From the NCBI RefSeq assembly GCF_024391045.1, contig NZ_JANFCZ010000014.1:32352-96351 (forward strand): DNA of 64,000 nucleotides. The letters run 5' to 3'. The first letter of the stretch is position 1. Each line of letters starts with the position of its first letter. This DNA is from Pseudarthrobacter sulfonivorans (GTDB lineage: Bacteria; Actinomycetota; Actinomycetes; Actinomycetales; Micrococcaceae). The notes beneath the pieces were generated by a model. It was given only the letters and a program-made list of their open reading frames with translations. It did not search any database and was not told the origin of the DNA. Positions 45,712 through 52,850 of this stretch are shown here, one piece after another. The translations under genes were made by a program, and so were the position numbers.

Positions 45712-45814
45712 GACGCTCTCTCAGTTAACGCCGGTTTTCCTTGGACGCTCTCTCACTTTCTTGAAGAAAGCGATAGAGCGTGGCCGGTTTTTCTGCGTTA
45801 AGTGAGAGAGCGTC
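45712..45814. repeat. four-word palindromic element, copy 2
   Basis: Words: GACGCTCTCTCAGTT (45712-45726), GACGCTCTCTCACTTTCTT (45744-45762), AAGAAAGCGATAGAGCGT (45764-45781), AAGTGAGAGAGCGTC (45800-45814). The outer arms pair over 20 bp with one mismatch (consensus GACGCTCTCTCACTTAACGC); the inner words form a tight hairpin with almost no loop. GGTTTTTCTGC after the inner hairpin makes it a plausible terminator for ramB. It lies between convergent ramB and the TAXI gene. Confidence 0.9.
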
Positions 45815-45840
45815 CGCGGTTGGACGGGGGTGGGGGCGGA

Positions 45841-46854
45841 TTACCCGTGCAGGTCGCGGTACGCCGCGCTCGCGGCGGGGTGCAACGGCAGTCCCGGGGT
45901 GTTGATGAGCGACTCCGGGCTGAGGAACTGCACCCCCAGGCTGGAGCGCGGAACCAGCTCTTCCGCGTGGTCCACCAGGATCTCCACGGTCTTCCGGACC
46001 ATCCGCGCGTCCGCATCCGCCCGGCAGAGCAGAAGATTCGCCACACCCACCGTCCAGACCGGCGGGATGCCCGGGTAGGCGCCCTCCGGAATCAGCACAC
46101 GGTCGTAGAAGAGGCCGTATTTGGCCCGCAGCGCCGGCAGCAGCGGCGAGAGGTCCAGGAGTGCCAGGCCGGCGTTCGTGTGGGCGGCGGCGATGGCAGC
46201 GGTGGGAACGCCGCCGGACCAGAACAGCGCGTCCACCGACCCGGCCTGCAGGGCCGCGATGCCCTCGTTGAGCCCAAGATTCAGGACAGTGACGGTTCCG
46301 CTGGCTGCCTCCGCGGTGTGGCCAGCCGCGGCGCTGGAGAGCAGCCCCGCCGCCTCCAGCAGGCGGGGCGTGGTCAGGGAGGTCCCGGACCCGGGCTCCC
46401 CAACGGCAACGGTACGGCCCGCAAGCCCGGCAATGTCCCGGATGCCGCTGTCCTGCCGCACCACGCAGTGGACGTAATTTTCGTAGACCTTCCCGACGGC
46501 AGTGATTCCGACGGCGGTGTCGCCACCTTCCGCGGCGCGCAGGGCAGCCGAATCGGACAGTGCCACCGCTAACGTGGCCTTGCCCGAGAGCAGATCCTCC
46601 AGGTTGTCGAGGCTTCCGCCGGTGGTCAGTGCGGTGGCCCGGCGTGCCACGCCGTGACGCTGGAGGGCCTCCGCCAGAAGGCCCGCAAACTCCAGGTAGA
46701 AGCCGCCCGGCTCACCTCCGGCCACTGTGACGGAATCCTGCACGCCATCCGTCGTACACCCGTTGAGGGCCGGCACCAGCAGCCCGGCGAGCCCGACGGC
46801 GAATCCAGCCTTGAGCGCTGTGCGGCGCGGAAAGGTTCCGGCTGGGTCAGTCAT
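45841..46854 (-). CDS. TAXI family solute-binding lipoprotein
   Basis: A 337-residue TAXI-type (TRAP-associated extracytoplasmic immunogenic) binding protein. Signal: FPRRTALKAG twin-arginine-like motif and lipobox LNGC (Cys33). The mature part starts with SVTVAGGEPGGFYLEFAGLLAEAL, the typical TAXI first strand, then TALTTGGSLDNLEDLLSGKATLAVALSD and VAVGEPGSGTSLTTPRLLEAAGL. No TRAP membrane subunits are encoded nearby. Its ATG overlaps the stop of the histidine-kinase gene by 8 nt (ATGACTGA), so it may present a ligand to that kinase rather than feed a transporter (inference). Confidence 0.9.
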   Translation of the reverse strand: MTDPAGTFPRRTALKAGFAVGLAGLLVPALNGCTTDGVQDSVTVAGGEPGGFYLEFAGLLAEALQRHGVARRATALTTGGSLDNLEDLLSGKATLAVALSDSAALRAAEGGDTAVGITAVGKVYENYVHCVVRQDSGIRDIAGLAGRTVAVGEPGSGTSLTTPRLLEAAGLLSSAAAGHTAEAASGTVTVLNLGLNEGIAALQAGSVDALFWSGGVPTAAIAAAHTNAGLALLDLSPLLPALRAKYGLFYDRVLIPEGAYPGIPPVWTVGVANLLLCRADADARMVRKTVEILVDHAEELVPRSSLGVQFLSPESLINTPGLPLHPAASAAYRDLHG

Positions 46855-48298
46855 CCGCGGCCTCCGGACCCGTGGAACCCGCGCCTTGCCCGGGTCCGGC
46901 GACGGGAAATTCGAGGCGGGCCACCAGGCCGTGCGGGGAAGCCGCTGACAGACGCAGCCGGCCGCCGTTGGCACCCGCGAGCTTGTCCACGATGGTCATG
47001 CCCAGGCCGTTGCCGCGGATGCCGAGGGGATTCGGTGCGCGCCAGAACCTCCGGGTCGCCGCAGCCCGCTCTTCGGCGGAAAGCCCGGGGCCGTCGTCGG
47101 AGACTTCGACGGTGACAGTGCCCCCGCGACGGTACGCGCCGACGGAGATGCGGGCTCCCGGCGCGTATTTGACCGCGTTGTTCACCAGTTCGGCCACCAT
47201 CTGGGCCAGCTCGGCGGGATTGCAGGCAACCTGCAGGGCCGGCTCGGGTGCAGGGCCCAGGTGGATGGATGCGCCGGCCCGGCGGGCAGCCGGTTCTACA
47301 CGTTCGGCTTCCTCCTGCAGGACGGGGTACGGGTCGGCGGGGGCCGGCGCGCCACCCGGGCGGCCGTCCGTGGTGCTGCCGGCAGAGTCTTCACTGGCCC
47401 GGTGTTCGGCCGCGGCCAGCCTCAGGACGCCTTCCAGGATGTCTTCCACATGCTCGAGTTCCGTCAGGACCCCGGCCGCGGCCTCTTGCTGCGCGGCGGT
47501 CTGCAGTTGCAGTTGGAGCAGGTCGATCCGGAGCCGCAGGGCGCCCACTGGATTGCGGAGCTCGTGCGATGTGTCAGCGATCAGCTGCCGCTGGGATTCC
47601 AGGCTGCTGCTGACCGTCCGTGCCATCGCAGTGAATGACCGGCTCAGCTCGCGCAGTTCGGGCGGCCCCTCCTCGGGGAGTTGGCCCGTGCGGCCGGTGG
47701 CCTCGAGTTCGGTAACCGCAGAGTTCAGCCGATGGACCGGCCGCAGCACCCAGCCTGTCACCCGGGCTGCAGCAAGCAGGAGCACCGCGGCGAGGGCAAC
47801 CGCCGCCAGCCCCACGAGCAGCCACCGTTCGCGCAGCTTCTGCCGCGCCGGCTCAAGGTTCACCTCCAGGACCACCTCGCCGAGGACTTGGCTGGCACTG
47901 CCAAATGACCGGGACATGACCTCGGAGCCTGCCCCGAAGGGCTGCAACGGTTCCAGAGCGGTGTCGCTGAGGCTGAGGTTTGCCCGCGCAAGTGCTGCCT
48001 GGACGTCCGGCCTGTCAGCGTCGAGGCTGCCCGAATGCAGGGTGCCCTCCTGGAGTCGGATCAGTACACCCTCGCCATAGGTTTCGGAGTACCTGTCCAT
48101 TTCGGTCTGCAGCCGTGCCGACTCGCCGGCGGTCTCGGCGTCGAGGGCCACCTGGGCGAACCGGTTGAGCGCTGCCACCCGCTTGATCTGCAGTTCCTGG
48201 GTCAGTTCGCGGCTTACGGAGGCCAGGATGGCGGTGGATCCGAAGATCACCAGCAGGACGGAGAGAACGCTGAGGATGCCCAGGACGCGCAGCTTCAC
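46847..48298 (-). CDS. sensor histidine kinase
   Basis: A 483-residue membrane kinase. TM1 is at residues 5-27 and TM2 at about 159-183, enclosing a 130-residue outer sensor domain; HAMP follows (residues 180-235), then the H-box DTSHELRNP with phospho-acceptor His245, the N-box LVNNAVKYAPG, and G-boxes SDDGPGLS and GNGLGMTIV. The GTG start at 48298 overlaps the regulator stop (GTGA). Co-encoded with a TAXI binding protein that probably forms part of the signal input. Confidence 0.93.
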   Translation of the reverse strand: MKLRVLGILSVLSVLLVIFGSTAILASVSRELTQELQIKRVAALNRFAQVALDAETAGESARLQTEMDRYSETYGEGVLIRLQEGTLHSGSLDADRPDVQAALARANLSLSDTALEPLQPFGAGSEVMSRSFGSASQVLGEVVLEVNLEPARQKLRERWLLVGLAAVALAAVLLLAAARVTGWVLRPVHRLNSAVTELEATGRTGQLPEEGPPELRELSRSFTAMARTVSSSLESQRQLIADTSHELRNPVGALRLRIDLLQLQLQTAAQQEAAAGVLTELEHVEDILEGVLRLAAAEHRASEDSAGSTTDGRPGGAPAPADPYPVLQEEAERVEPAARRAGASIHLGPAPEPALQVACNPAELAQMVAELVNNAVKYAPGARISVGAYRRGGTVTVEVSDDGPGLSAEERAAATRRFWRAPNPLGIRGNGLGMTIVDKLAGANGGRLRLSAASPHGLVARLEFPVAGPGQGAGSTGPEAADD

Positions 48299-48963
48299 GC
48301 CGGGTCCGCCTCGATCCGGTAGCCCACGCCGCGGACGTTGATGATGAAGCCCGGCCGCTGGAGTTTGGCCCGCAGCCCGGTAAGGTGCACGTCCAAAGCC
48401 CGCGAAGACGTGACGAAGGCATCTCCCCACAACGCGTCAAGGATCTGTTCCCGGGTCACCACGGATCCGGCGTGGCCGGCCAGAAGGGCCAGAAGATCGA
48501 ACTCGGTGGCGGTCAGGGGGAGTTCGCCGGCGCCGCGGGTGGCAACCCGCCGTTCGAGGTCGATCTCCAGATCGCCCAGCACGATGTTCCTCTGCGGCGC
48601 GGCGGAGAAACGGCCTGCCCGCCGGGTGACCGCTTCGATGCGCGCCAGCAGCTCAACGAGTTTCACCGGCTTCACAAGGTAATCATCCGCTCCGGACCGC
48701 AGCCCGAGCACCACGCTGCGTTCGTCGTCGCGCGCTGTCAGGATCAGGATGGGCACCGGGGTGACCTGCCGCAGCTTCCGCAGCACCTCCAGTCCGTCCA
48801 TGTCCGGCAGCCCCAGGTCCAGCAGGATCACACCGAATTTCCGGTGCACCAGCAGCGCATCAGCACCCCGCGCCACCCGGGTGGGATTGTGGCCGGCCGT
48901 GACCACGGAAGCGGCCAGCGCGGAAGCCATGGCGTCGTCGTCCTCGACGATCAGCAGTTCCAT
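48295..48963 (-). CDS. OmpR/PhoB family response regulator
   Basis: A 222-residue regulator: receiver domain with acidic VEDDDAM, phosphorylation site Asp49 in LLDLGLPDMDG, and the KP switch lysine in YLVKPVKL; C-terminal winged helix ending LDVHLTGLRAKLQRPGFIINVRGVGYRI. First gene of the three-gene set regulator-kinase-TAXI. It faces the MFS transporter gene across a 186-nt region with a direct repeat placed like an activator site, so it probably controls that transporter. Confidence 0.95.
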   Translation of the reverse strand: MELLIVEDDDAMASALAASVVTAGHNPTRVARGADALLVHRKFGVILLDLGLPDMDGLEVLRKLRQVTPVPILILTARDDERSVVLGLRSGADDYLVKPVKLVELLARIEAVTRRAGRFSAAPQRNIVLGDLEIDLERRVATRGAGELPLTATEFDLLALLAGHAGSVVTREQILDALWGDAFVTSSRALDVHLTGLRAKLQRPGFIINVRGVGYRIEADPA

Positions 48964-49040
48964 GGCACGGTTCCTTTTCGACTGGTGGGCACCCGAAATC
49001 GGCCCGCTTTGGAGATTACCCCCAAGCCCCGGGTGAAACC

Positions 49041-49060
49041 TAAGGAAGTGTTAGGAAATG
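49041..49060 (+). promoter_or_regulatory. direct repeat, candidate response-regulator site
   Basis: TAAGGAAGTG (49041-49050) is followed immediately by TTAGGAAATG (49051-49060), 8 of 10 positions identical with a 10-bp period. OmpR-family regulators bind head-to-tail repeats of 10-11 bp. The pair ends 10 nt before a -35-like box, the usual place for an activator. Confidence 0.4.
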
Positions 49061-49070
49061 GCTGCCCGCG

Positions 49071-49099
49071 TTGGTTGTGCCGTGGCTCACGCATAGCGT
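49071..49099 (+). promoter_or_regulatory. promoter candidate for the leader peptide-MFS operon
   Basis: TTGGTT (49071-49076) and TAGCGT (49094-49099) with a 17-nt spacer, about 50 nt upstream of the small frame at 49150. The weak -35 is consistent with activator dependence on the upstream direct repeat. Confidence 0.4.
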
Positions 49100-49149
49100 G
49101 GATGGGGCCCTCGGCGTGTGCGGGGGACCGTCAATGTCGAGGAGGAACC

Positions 49150-49227
49150 ATGCGCAAAGTTGCCGTGGACAGCAGGAACGCACGCCGCGAAGCCGTGGCG
49201 CCGCAGCCAAGGAAGGTTCAGCGATGA
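49150..49227 (+). CDS. 25-residue leader peptide coupled to the MFS gene
   Basis: A short frame encodes a basic peptide starting MRKVAVDSRNARREAV. It has an excellent Shine-Dalgarno (GGAGGAACC directly before the ATG), and its TGA overlaps the ATG of the transporter gene (ATGA at 49224). Both features together argue that it is translated. It has six arginines in 25 residues, so an attenuation or coupling role is possible. No family is recognised. Confidence 0.55.
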   Translation: MRKVAVDSRNARREAVAPQPRKVQR

Positions 49228-50618
49228 GCACCCAGCAAACCGAAGTCCCGAGCGAGGCAGCCCAGACCCGCCGGGCAGTGAGCAACATCCTGAAGGGCTC
49301 GGCCGGCAACCTCGTGGAGTGGTACGACCTCTACGTCTACACCGTCTTCGCTGCCTACTTCCAGTCCCACTTCTTCAACTCCAAGGACGATCTGCAGGCC
49401 GGCCTGGAAGCCATGGCTGTCTTCTCCACATCGTTCCTGATGCGTCCCATTGGTGCCTGGTTCTTCGGCCGCTATGCCGACCGGAAGGGCCGCAAGGCGG
49501 CGCTGACCCTCAGCGTGACGCTCATGTCGGCCGGCTCCTTCGCCATCGCCATCCTGCCCACCACCCAGCAGGTGGGTGTCTGGGCCCTGGTGCTGCTGAT
49601 CCTGATCCGCCTGGTCCAGGGCTTCTCCGTGGGCGGCGAATACGGCACCAGCGCCACCTACATGTCCGAGGCCGCCACGTCCAAGCGCCGCGGCTTTTTC
49701 TCCAGCTTCCAGTACGTCACCCTCATTGGCGGCCAGATGCTGGCTCTGTTAGTGCTGGTGATCCTGCAGAACGTCATGCCCAAGGGCGACCTCACCGAGT
49801 GGGGCTGGCGTATCCCGTTCGCCATCGGCGGCGTGGCGGCCCTGATTGTCCTGTGGCTGCGCCGCTCGATGGAGGAGACCGTTTCCGAAGAGCAGGTCCT
49901 CGCCGCCAAGGCCCCGGTTGCGGCCGGCGAAGCGCAGCCCGGCACCATGCGCCTTCTGCTTACGAGCTACTGGAAGCCGCTGCTGATCTGCATCGGCGTC
50001 ACCCTCGGCGGCACCGTGGCGTTCTATACCTACACCAACTTCATCCTGAAGTTCATGAACGATACGTCCGGCATCGCCAAGACCGACACCTCCGTGATCA
50101 ACTTCTGGGCACTGTTCATCTTTATGCTGCTCCAGCCCGTCTACGGCATCATCTCGGACAAGGTGGGCCGCAAGCCGCTCCTGCTCTGGTTCGGCATCAC
50201 CGGTGTGCTGTTCACCTGGCCGCTGCTCTCCACCCTGTCCGGCACCAAGGACCCGTTCACCGCGTTCCTGCTGATGCTCGGCGGACTGCTCATCGTGGGC
50301 GGCTACACCTCCATCAACGCCCTCGTAAAGGCTGAACTGTTCCCCGCATCCATCCGTGCCCTCGGTGTCGGGCTGGGCTACGCCATCGCCAACTCACTCT
50401 TCGGCGGCACCGTTCCGCTGATTGGCGCGGCGTTCCAGAAGGCCGAGCGCGTGGACCTGTTCTTCACCTACGTCACCATCGCCATCGCCATCTCGCTGGT
50501 GGTCTACATCTTCGCGCTGAAGAACAAAAAGGCTACGCACCTGGACCACGAACAGGGCCACGCCTGGTCCGGTCCTGCCAAGGGTGACGGCAAGGACAAG
50601 GACCTCCTCGACGCGTAG
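49224..50618 (+). CDS. MHS family MFS transporter (dicarboxylate/ketoglutarate type)
   Basis: A 464-residue 12-helix permease of the metabolite:H+ symporter branch: AGNLVEWYDLYVYTVFAAYFQ at helix 1, the FGRYADRKGRKAALTLSV signature loop, RLVQGFSVGGEYGTSATYMSE and a second GIISDKVGRKPLL loop. Relatives take up 2-oxoglutarate, citrate or other organic acids. The start at 49224 overlaps the leader peptide stop; the longer upstream frame is not supported. The divergent two-component/TAXI operon probably senses its substrate. Confidence 0.92.
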   Translation: MSTQQTEVPSEAAQTRRAVSNILKGSAGNLVEWYDLYVYTVFAAYFQSHFFNSKDDLQAGLEAMAVFSTSFLMRPIGAWFFGRYADRKGRKAALTLSVTLMSAGSFAIAILPTTQQVGVWALVLLILIRLVQGFSVGGEYGTSATYMSEAATSKRRGFFSSFQYVTLIGGQMLALLVLVILQNVMPKGDLTEWGWRIPFAIGGVAALIVLWLRRSMEETVSEEQVLAAKAPVAAGEAQPGTMRLLLTSYWKPLLICIGVTLGGTVAFYTYTNFILKFMNDTSGIAKTDTSVINFWALFIFMLLQPVYGIISDKVGRKPLLLWFGITGVLFTWPLLSTLSGTKDPFTAFLLMLGGLLIVGGYTSINALVKAELFPASIRALGVGLGYAIANSLFGGTVPLIGAAFQKAERVDLFFTYVTIAIAISLVVYIFALKNKKATHLDHEQGHAWSGPAKGDGKDKDLLDA

Positions 50619-50648
50619 GGCGCTGACTCAGGTGGGCGAAAGTTTCAA

Positions 50649-50690
50649 GTGACGTACGACGGCGGCTGCCCACCCGCCGTCGTACGTCAC
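50649..50690. terminator. 17-bp hairpin downstream of the MFS gene
   Basis: GTGACGTACGACGGCGG (50649-50665) pairs perfectly with CCGCCGTCGTACGTCAC (50674-50690), loop 8 nt. AGGTGGG (50630-50636) and CCCACCT (50691-50697) form a second outer stem. No U-tract follows, so it may work with the adjacent element or protect the mRNA 3' end. Confidence 0.55.
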
Positions 50691-50699
50691 CCCACCTGC

Positions 50700-50799
50700 A
50701 ACGCTCTCTTAGATCATGCAGAAAAAAACCCGGACGCTCGGTCACTCTCTTCAGGAATGTGACAAAGGGCCCGGGTTTTCGTGCAGATACTGAGAGCGC
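50700..50799. repeat. four-word palindromic element, copy 3 (diverged)
   Basis: Words: AACGCTCTCTTAGATC (50700 on), GGACGCTCGGTCACTC (50732 on), a reverse word with GTGAC (50759-50763), and TACTGAGAGCGC (50788-50799). The inner hairpin is closed by AAAACCCGG (50725-50733) and CCGGGTTTT (50771-50779), giving A- and T-tracts on both sides, a bidirectional-terminator layout. It lies between tandem genes, not convergent ones. Confidence 0.75.
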
Positions 50800-50931
50800 A
50801 TTGCGGGCTGTGCGTGGCCGGGAGCCCCGGTGTCCGGCGGGTGCCCACCTGCCAGTGTTCAGGCGGCGGGACTATATTGGCGAGGACAGCTCATCAACAG
50901 TCAGCCAACCTGATCGCGGGAGTGTGCACGC

Positions 50932-52680
50932 ATGGCCAAGGAACTCGCCACCCAGCTCATTGAACAACTCCAGGCTGCCGGAGTGCAGCGGATCTACGGG
51001 ATCGTGGGGGACAGCCTCAATCCGATCGTGGACGCCGTCCGCCAGACGTGCGGCTCGGCCAAAGGCGGGATCGACTGGGTCCACGTCCGGCACGAGGAGG
51101 CCGCGGCGTTCGCAGCCTCGGCCGAAGCCCAGCTCACCGGCAAGCTGGCCGTCTGCGCCGGATCCTGCGGGCCCGGCAACCTGCACCTGATCAACGGCCT
51201 GTACGACGCCAACCGTTCCGGCGCCCCCGTCCTCGCCATCGCCTCGCACATCCCCAGCAAGCAGATCGGCAGCAGCTACTTCCAGGAAACCCACCCGGAC
51301 CGGCTGTTCAACGAATGTTCCGTCTATTCCGAGCTCGTGAGCACCGCTGAACAGGCGCCGCGCGTGATGCACAGCGCCATCCAGCACGCCATCGGGCTCC
51401 GCGGCGTCGCCGTGCTCACCCTGCCGGGCGACATCGCCGGGCTGGAAGCCACAGGGCCGACGCCGGCGCCCGCCACGTTCCGTCCGGCCGCTTTGGTGCC
51501 GGACCCCGGCAGCGTCCGGGAACTGGCCGAAGCCATCAACGCGGCGGACAAGGTGGCAATCTTCGGGGGCATCGGCGTCGAAGGGGCGCACGATGAGGTG
51601 ATTGCGCTCGCCGAACTGATCGGTGCACCCATCGGACATTCCCTCCGCGGCAAGGACTTCCTGCAGTACAACAACCCGTTCGACATCGGCATGACCGGGC
51701 TGCTGGGCTACGGTGCCGCCGCCGAAGGCATCGAGGATGCGGACCTGCTCATCCTCCTGGGCACGGACTTCCCGTACGACCAGTTCCTGCCCGGCACCCG
51801 CACCGCCCAGGTGGACCGGGCCGCGCACCGGCTGGGGCGCCGGACCGACGTCGACATAGCCGTCCACGGTGACGTGCTGCCCACCCTCACCGCGCTGCTG
51901 CCCCAGGTCAAGGCGAAAAAGAACCGGAAATTCCTGAACCAGATGCTGAAGAAGCACGACAGGCTCATGAACAAAGCCGTGGGCGCCTACACCCGCAAAG
52001 TGGAGACCAAGGTCCCCATCCACCCGGAATACGCCGCCTCGCTGCTGGACCAGGTGGCCGCCGAGGACGCGGTGTTCACGGCGGACACCGGCATGTGCAA
52101 CGTCTGGACGGCACGGTACATCAACCCGCTGGGTACCCGCCGGCTGCTGGGCTCCTTCCTGCACGGCTCCATGGCGAACGCCCTGCCGCACGCCATCGGG
52201 GCGCAGGTCGCGGCGCCCGGCCGGCAGGTCATCTCCGTGTCCGGCGACGGCGGGCTGTCCATGCTCCTGGGCGAGCTCATCACCGTGGCCGCCCACCGGC
52301 TCCCCGTCAAGGTGGTGGTGTTCAACAACTCGACACTGGGCATGGTCAAGCTCGAGATGCTGGTGGACGGACTGCCCGACTTCGGCGTGGACGTGCCCGA
52401 CGCCAACTACGCCGCCGTGGCCAAGGCCCTGGGCTTCCACGCCGTGCGGGTCACGGACCCGGCACAGATCGAGGGGGCATACCGTGCCGCCTTCGCGCAC
52501 CCCGGGCCGGCGCTGGTGGAACTCATCACCGACCCCAAGGCGCTGTCCATCCCGCCGAAGATTTCAGGGTCGCAGGTGCTGGGTTTCGCCACGGCCATGT
52601 CCAAGGTGGTCCTGAACCGGGGCGCAGGCGAGGCCGTCAGCATGGCCCGCAGCAACCTCCGGAACATCCCGCGCCGCTAA
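50932..52680 (+). CDS. poxB: pyruvate dehydrogenase (quinone) / pyruvate oxidase
   Basis: A 582-residue thiamine-diphosphate enzyme that converts pyruvate to acetate and CO2, passing electrons to the quinone pool. N-terminal GIVGDSLNPIVDAVRQ and HEEAAAFAASAEAQLTGKLAVC with the catalytic Glu, the FAD/Rossmann-type middle domain, and the TDP motif GDGGLSMLLGELITVAAHRLPV ending in FNNSTLGMVKLEM. The C-terminal basic tail (SMARSNLRNIPRR) fits the membrane-binding end of PoxB. Flanked by a palindromic element on each side. Confidence 0.93.
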   Translation: MAKELATQLIEQLQAAGVQRIYGIVGDSLNPIVDAVRQTCGSAKGGIDWVHVRHEEAAAFAASAEAQLTGKLAVCAGSCGPGNLHLINGLYDANRSGAPVLAIASHIPSKQIGSSYFQETHPDRLFNECSVYSELVSTAEQAPRVMHSAIQHAIGLRGVAVLTLPGDIAGLEATGPTPAPATFRPAALVPDPGSVRELAEAINAADKVAIFGGIGVEGAHDEVIALAELIGAPIGHSLRGKDFLQYNNPFDIGMTGLLGYGAAAEGIEDADLLILLGTDFPYDQFLPGTRTAQVDRAAHRLGRRTDVDIAVHGDVLPTLTALLPQVKAKKNRKFLNQMLKKHDRLMNKAVGAYTRKVETKVPIHPEYAASLLDQVAAEDAVFTADTGMCNVWTARYINPLGTRRLLGSFLHGSMANALPHAIGAQVAAPGRQVISVSGDGGLSMLLGELITVAAHRLPVKVVVFNNSTLGMVKLEMLVDGLPDFGVDVPDANYAAVAKALGFHAVRVTDPAQIEGAYRAAFAHPGPALVELITDPKALSIPPKISGSQVLGFATAMSKVVLNRGAGEAVSMARSNLRNIPRR

Positions 52681-52702
52681 GCCCCAGCCGCCCGGGCTGG
52701 CC

Positions 52703-52807
52703 GGACGCTCTCTCACTTGCTGCAGAAAAAGCCCAAACGCTCGCTCACTTCCCTGAAGAAAGTGAGCGAGCGTTTGGGAAAAACCTGCGTTAAGTGAGAG
52801 AGCGTCC
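52703..52807. repeat. four-word palindromic element, copy 4 (best preserved)
   Basis: Outer words GGACGCTCTCTCACTT (52703-52718) and AAGTGAGAGAGCGTCC (52792-52807) pair perfectly over 16 bp. The inner words CCCAAACGCTCGCTCACTT (52732-52750) and AAGTGAGCGAGCGTTTGGG (52760-52778) pair perfectly over 19 bp with a 9-nt loop. AAAAAG precedes the inner stem, so on the minus strand it reads hairpin then CTTTTTC, a good terminator for thiD. Between convergent poxB and thiD. Confidence 0.93.
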
Positions 52808-52850
52808 TGCTTTGGGGGTGGGCGTTGCCGCACTCAGGATGCGGGGTGCG

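Larger units (their letters stand above)
50619..50931. other. 313-nt gene-free interval with hairpin and palindromic element
   Basis: Between the MFS gene and poxB. It contains the 17-bp hairpin at 50649-50690 (end of the MFS transcript), palindromic element copy 3 (50700-50799) and then about 130 nt that should hold the poxB promoter. I could not choose a convincing -10/-35 pair there. Confidence 0.7.
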
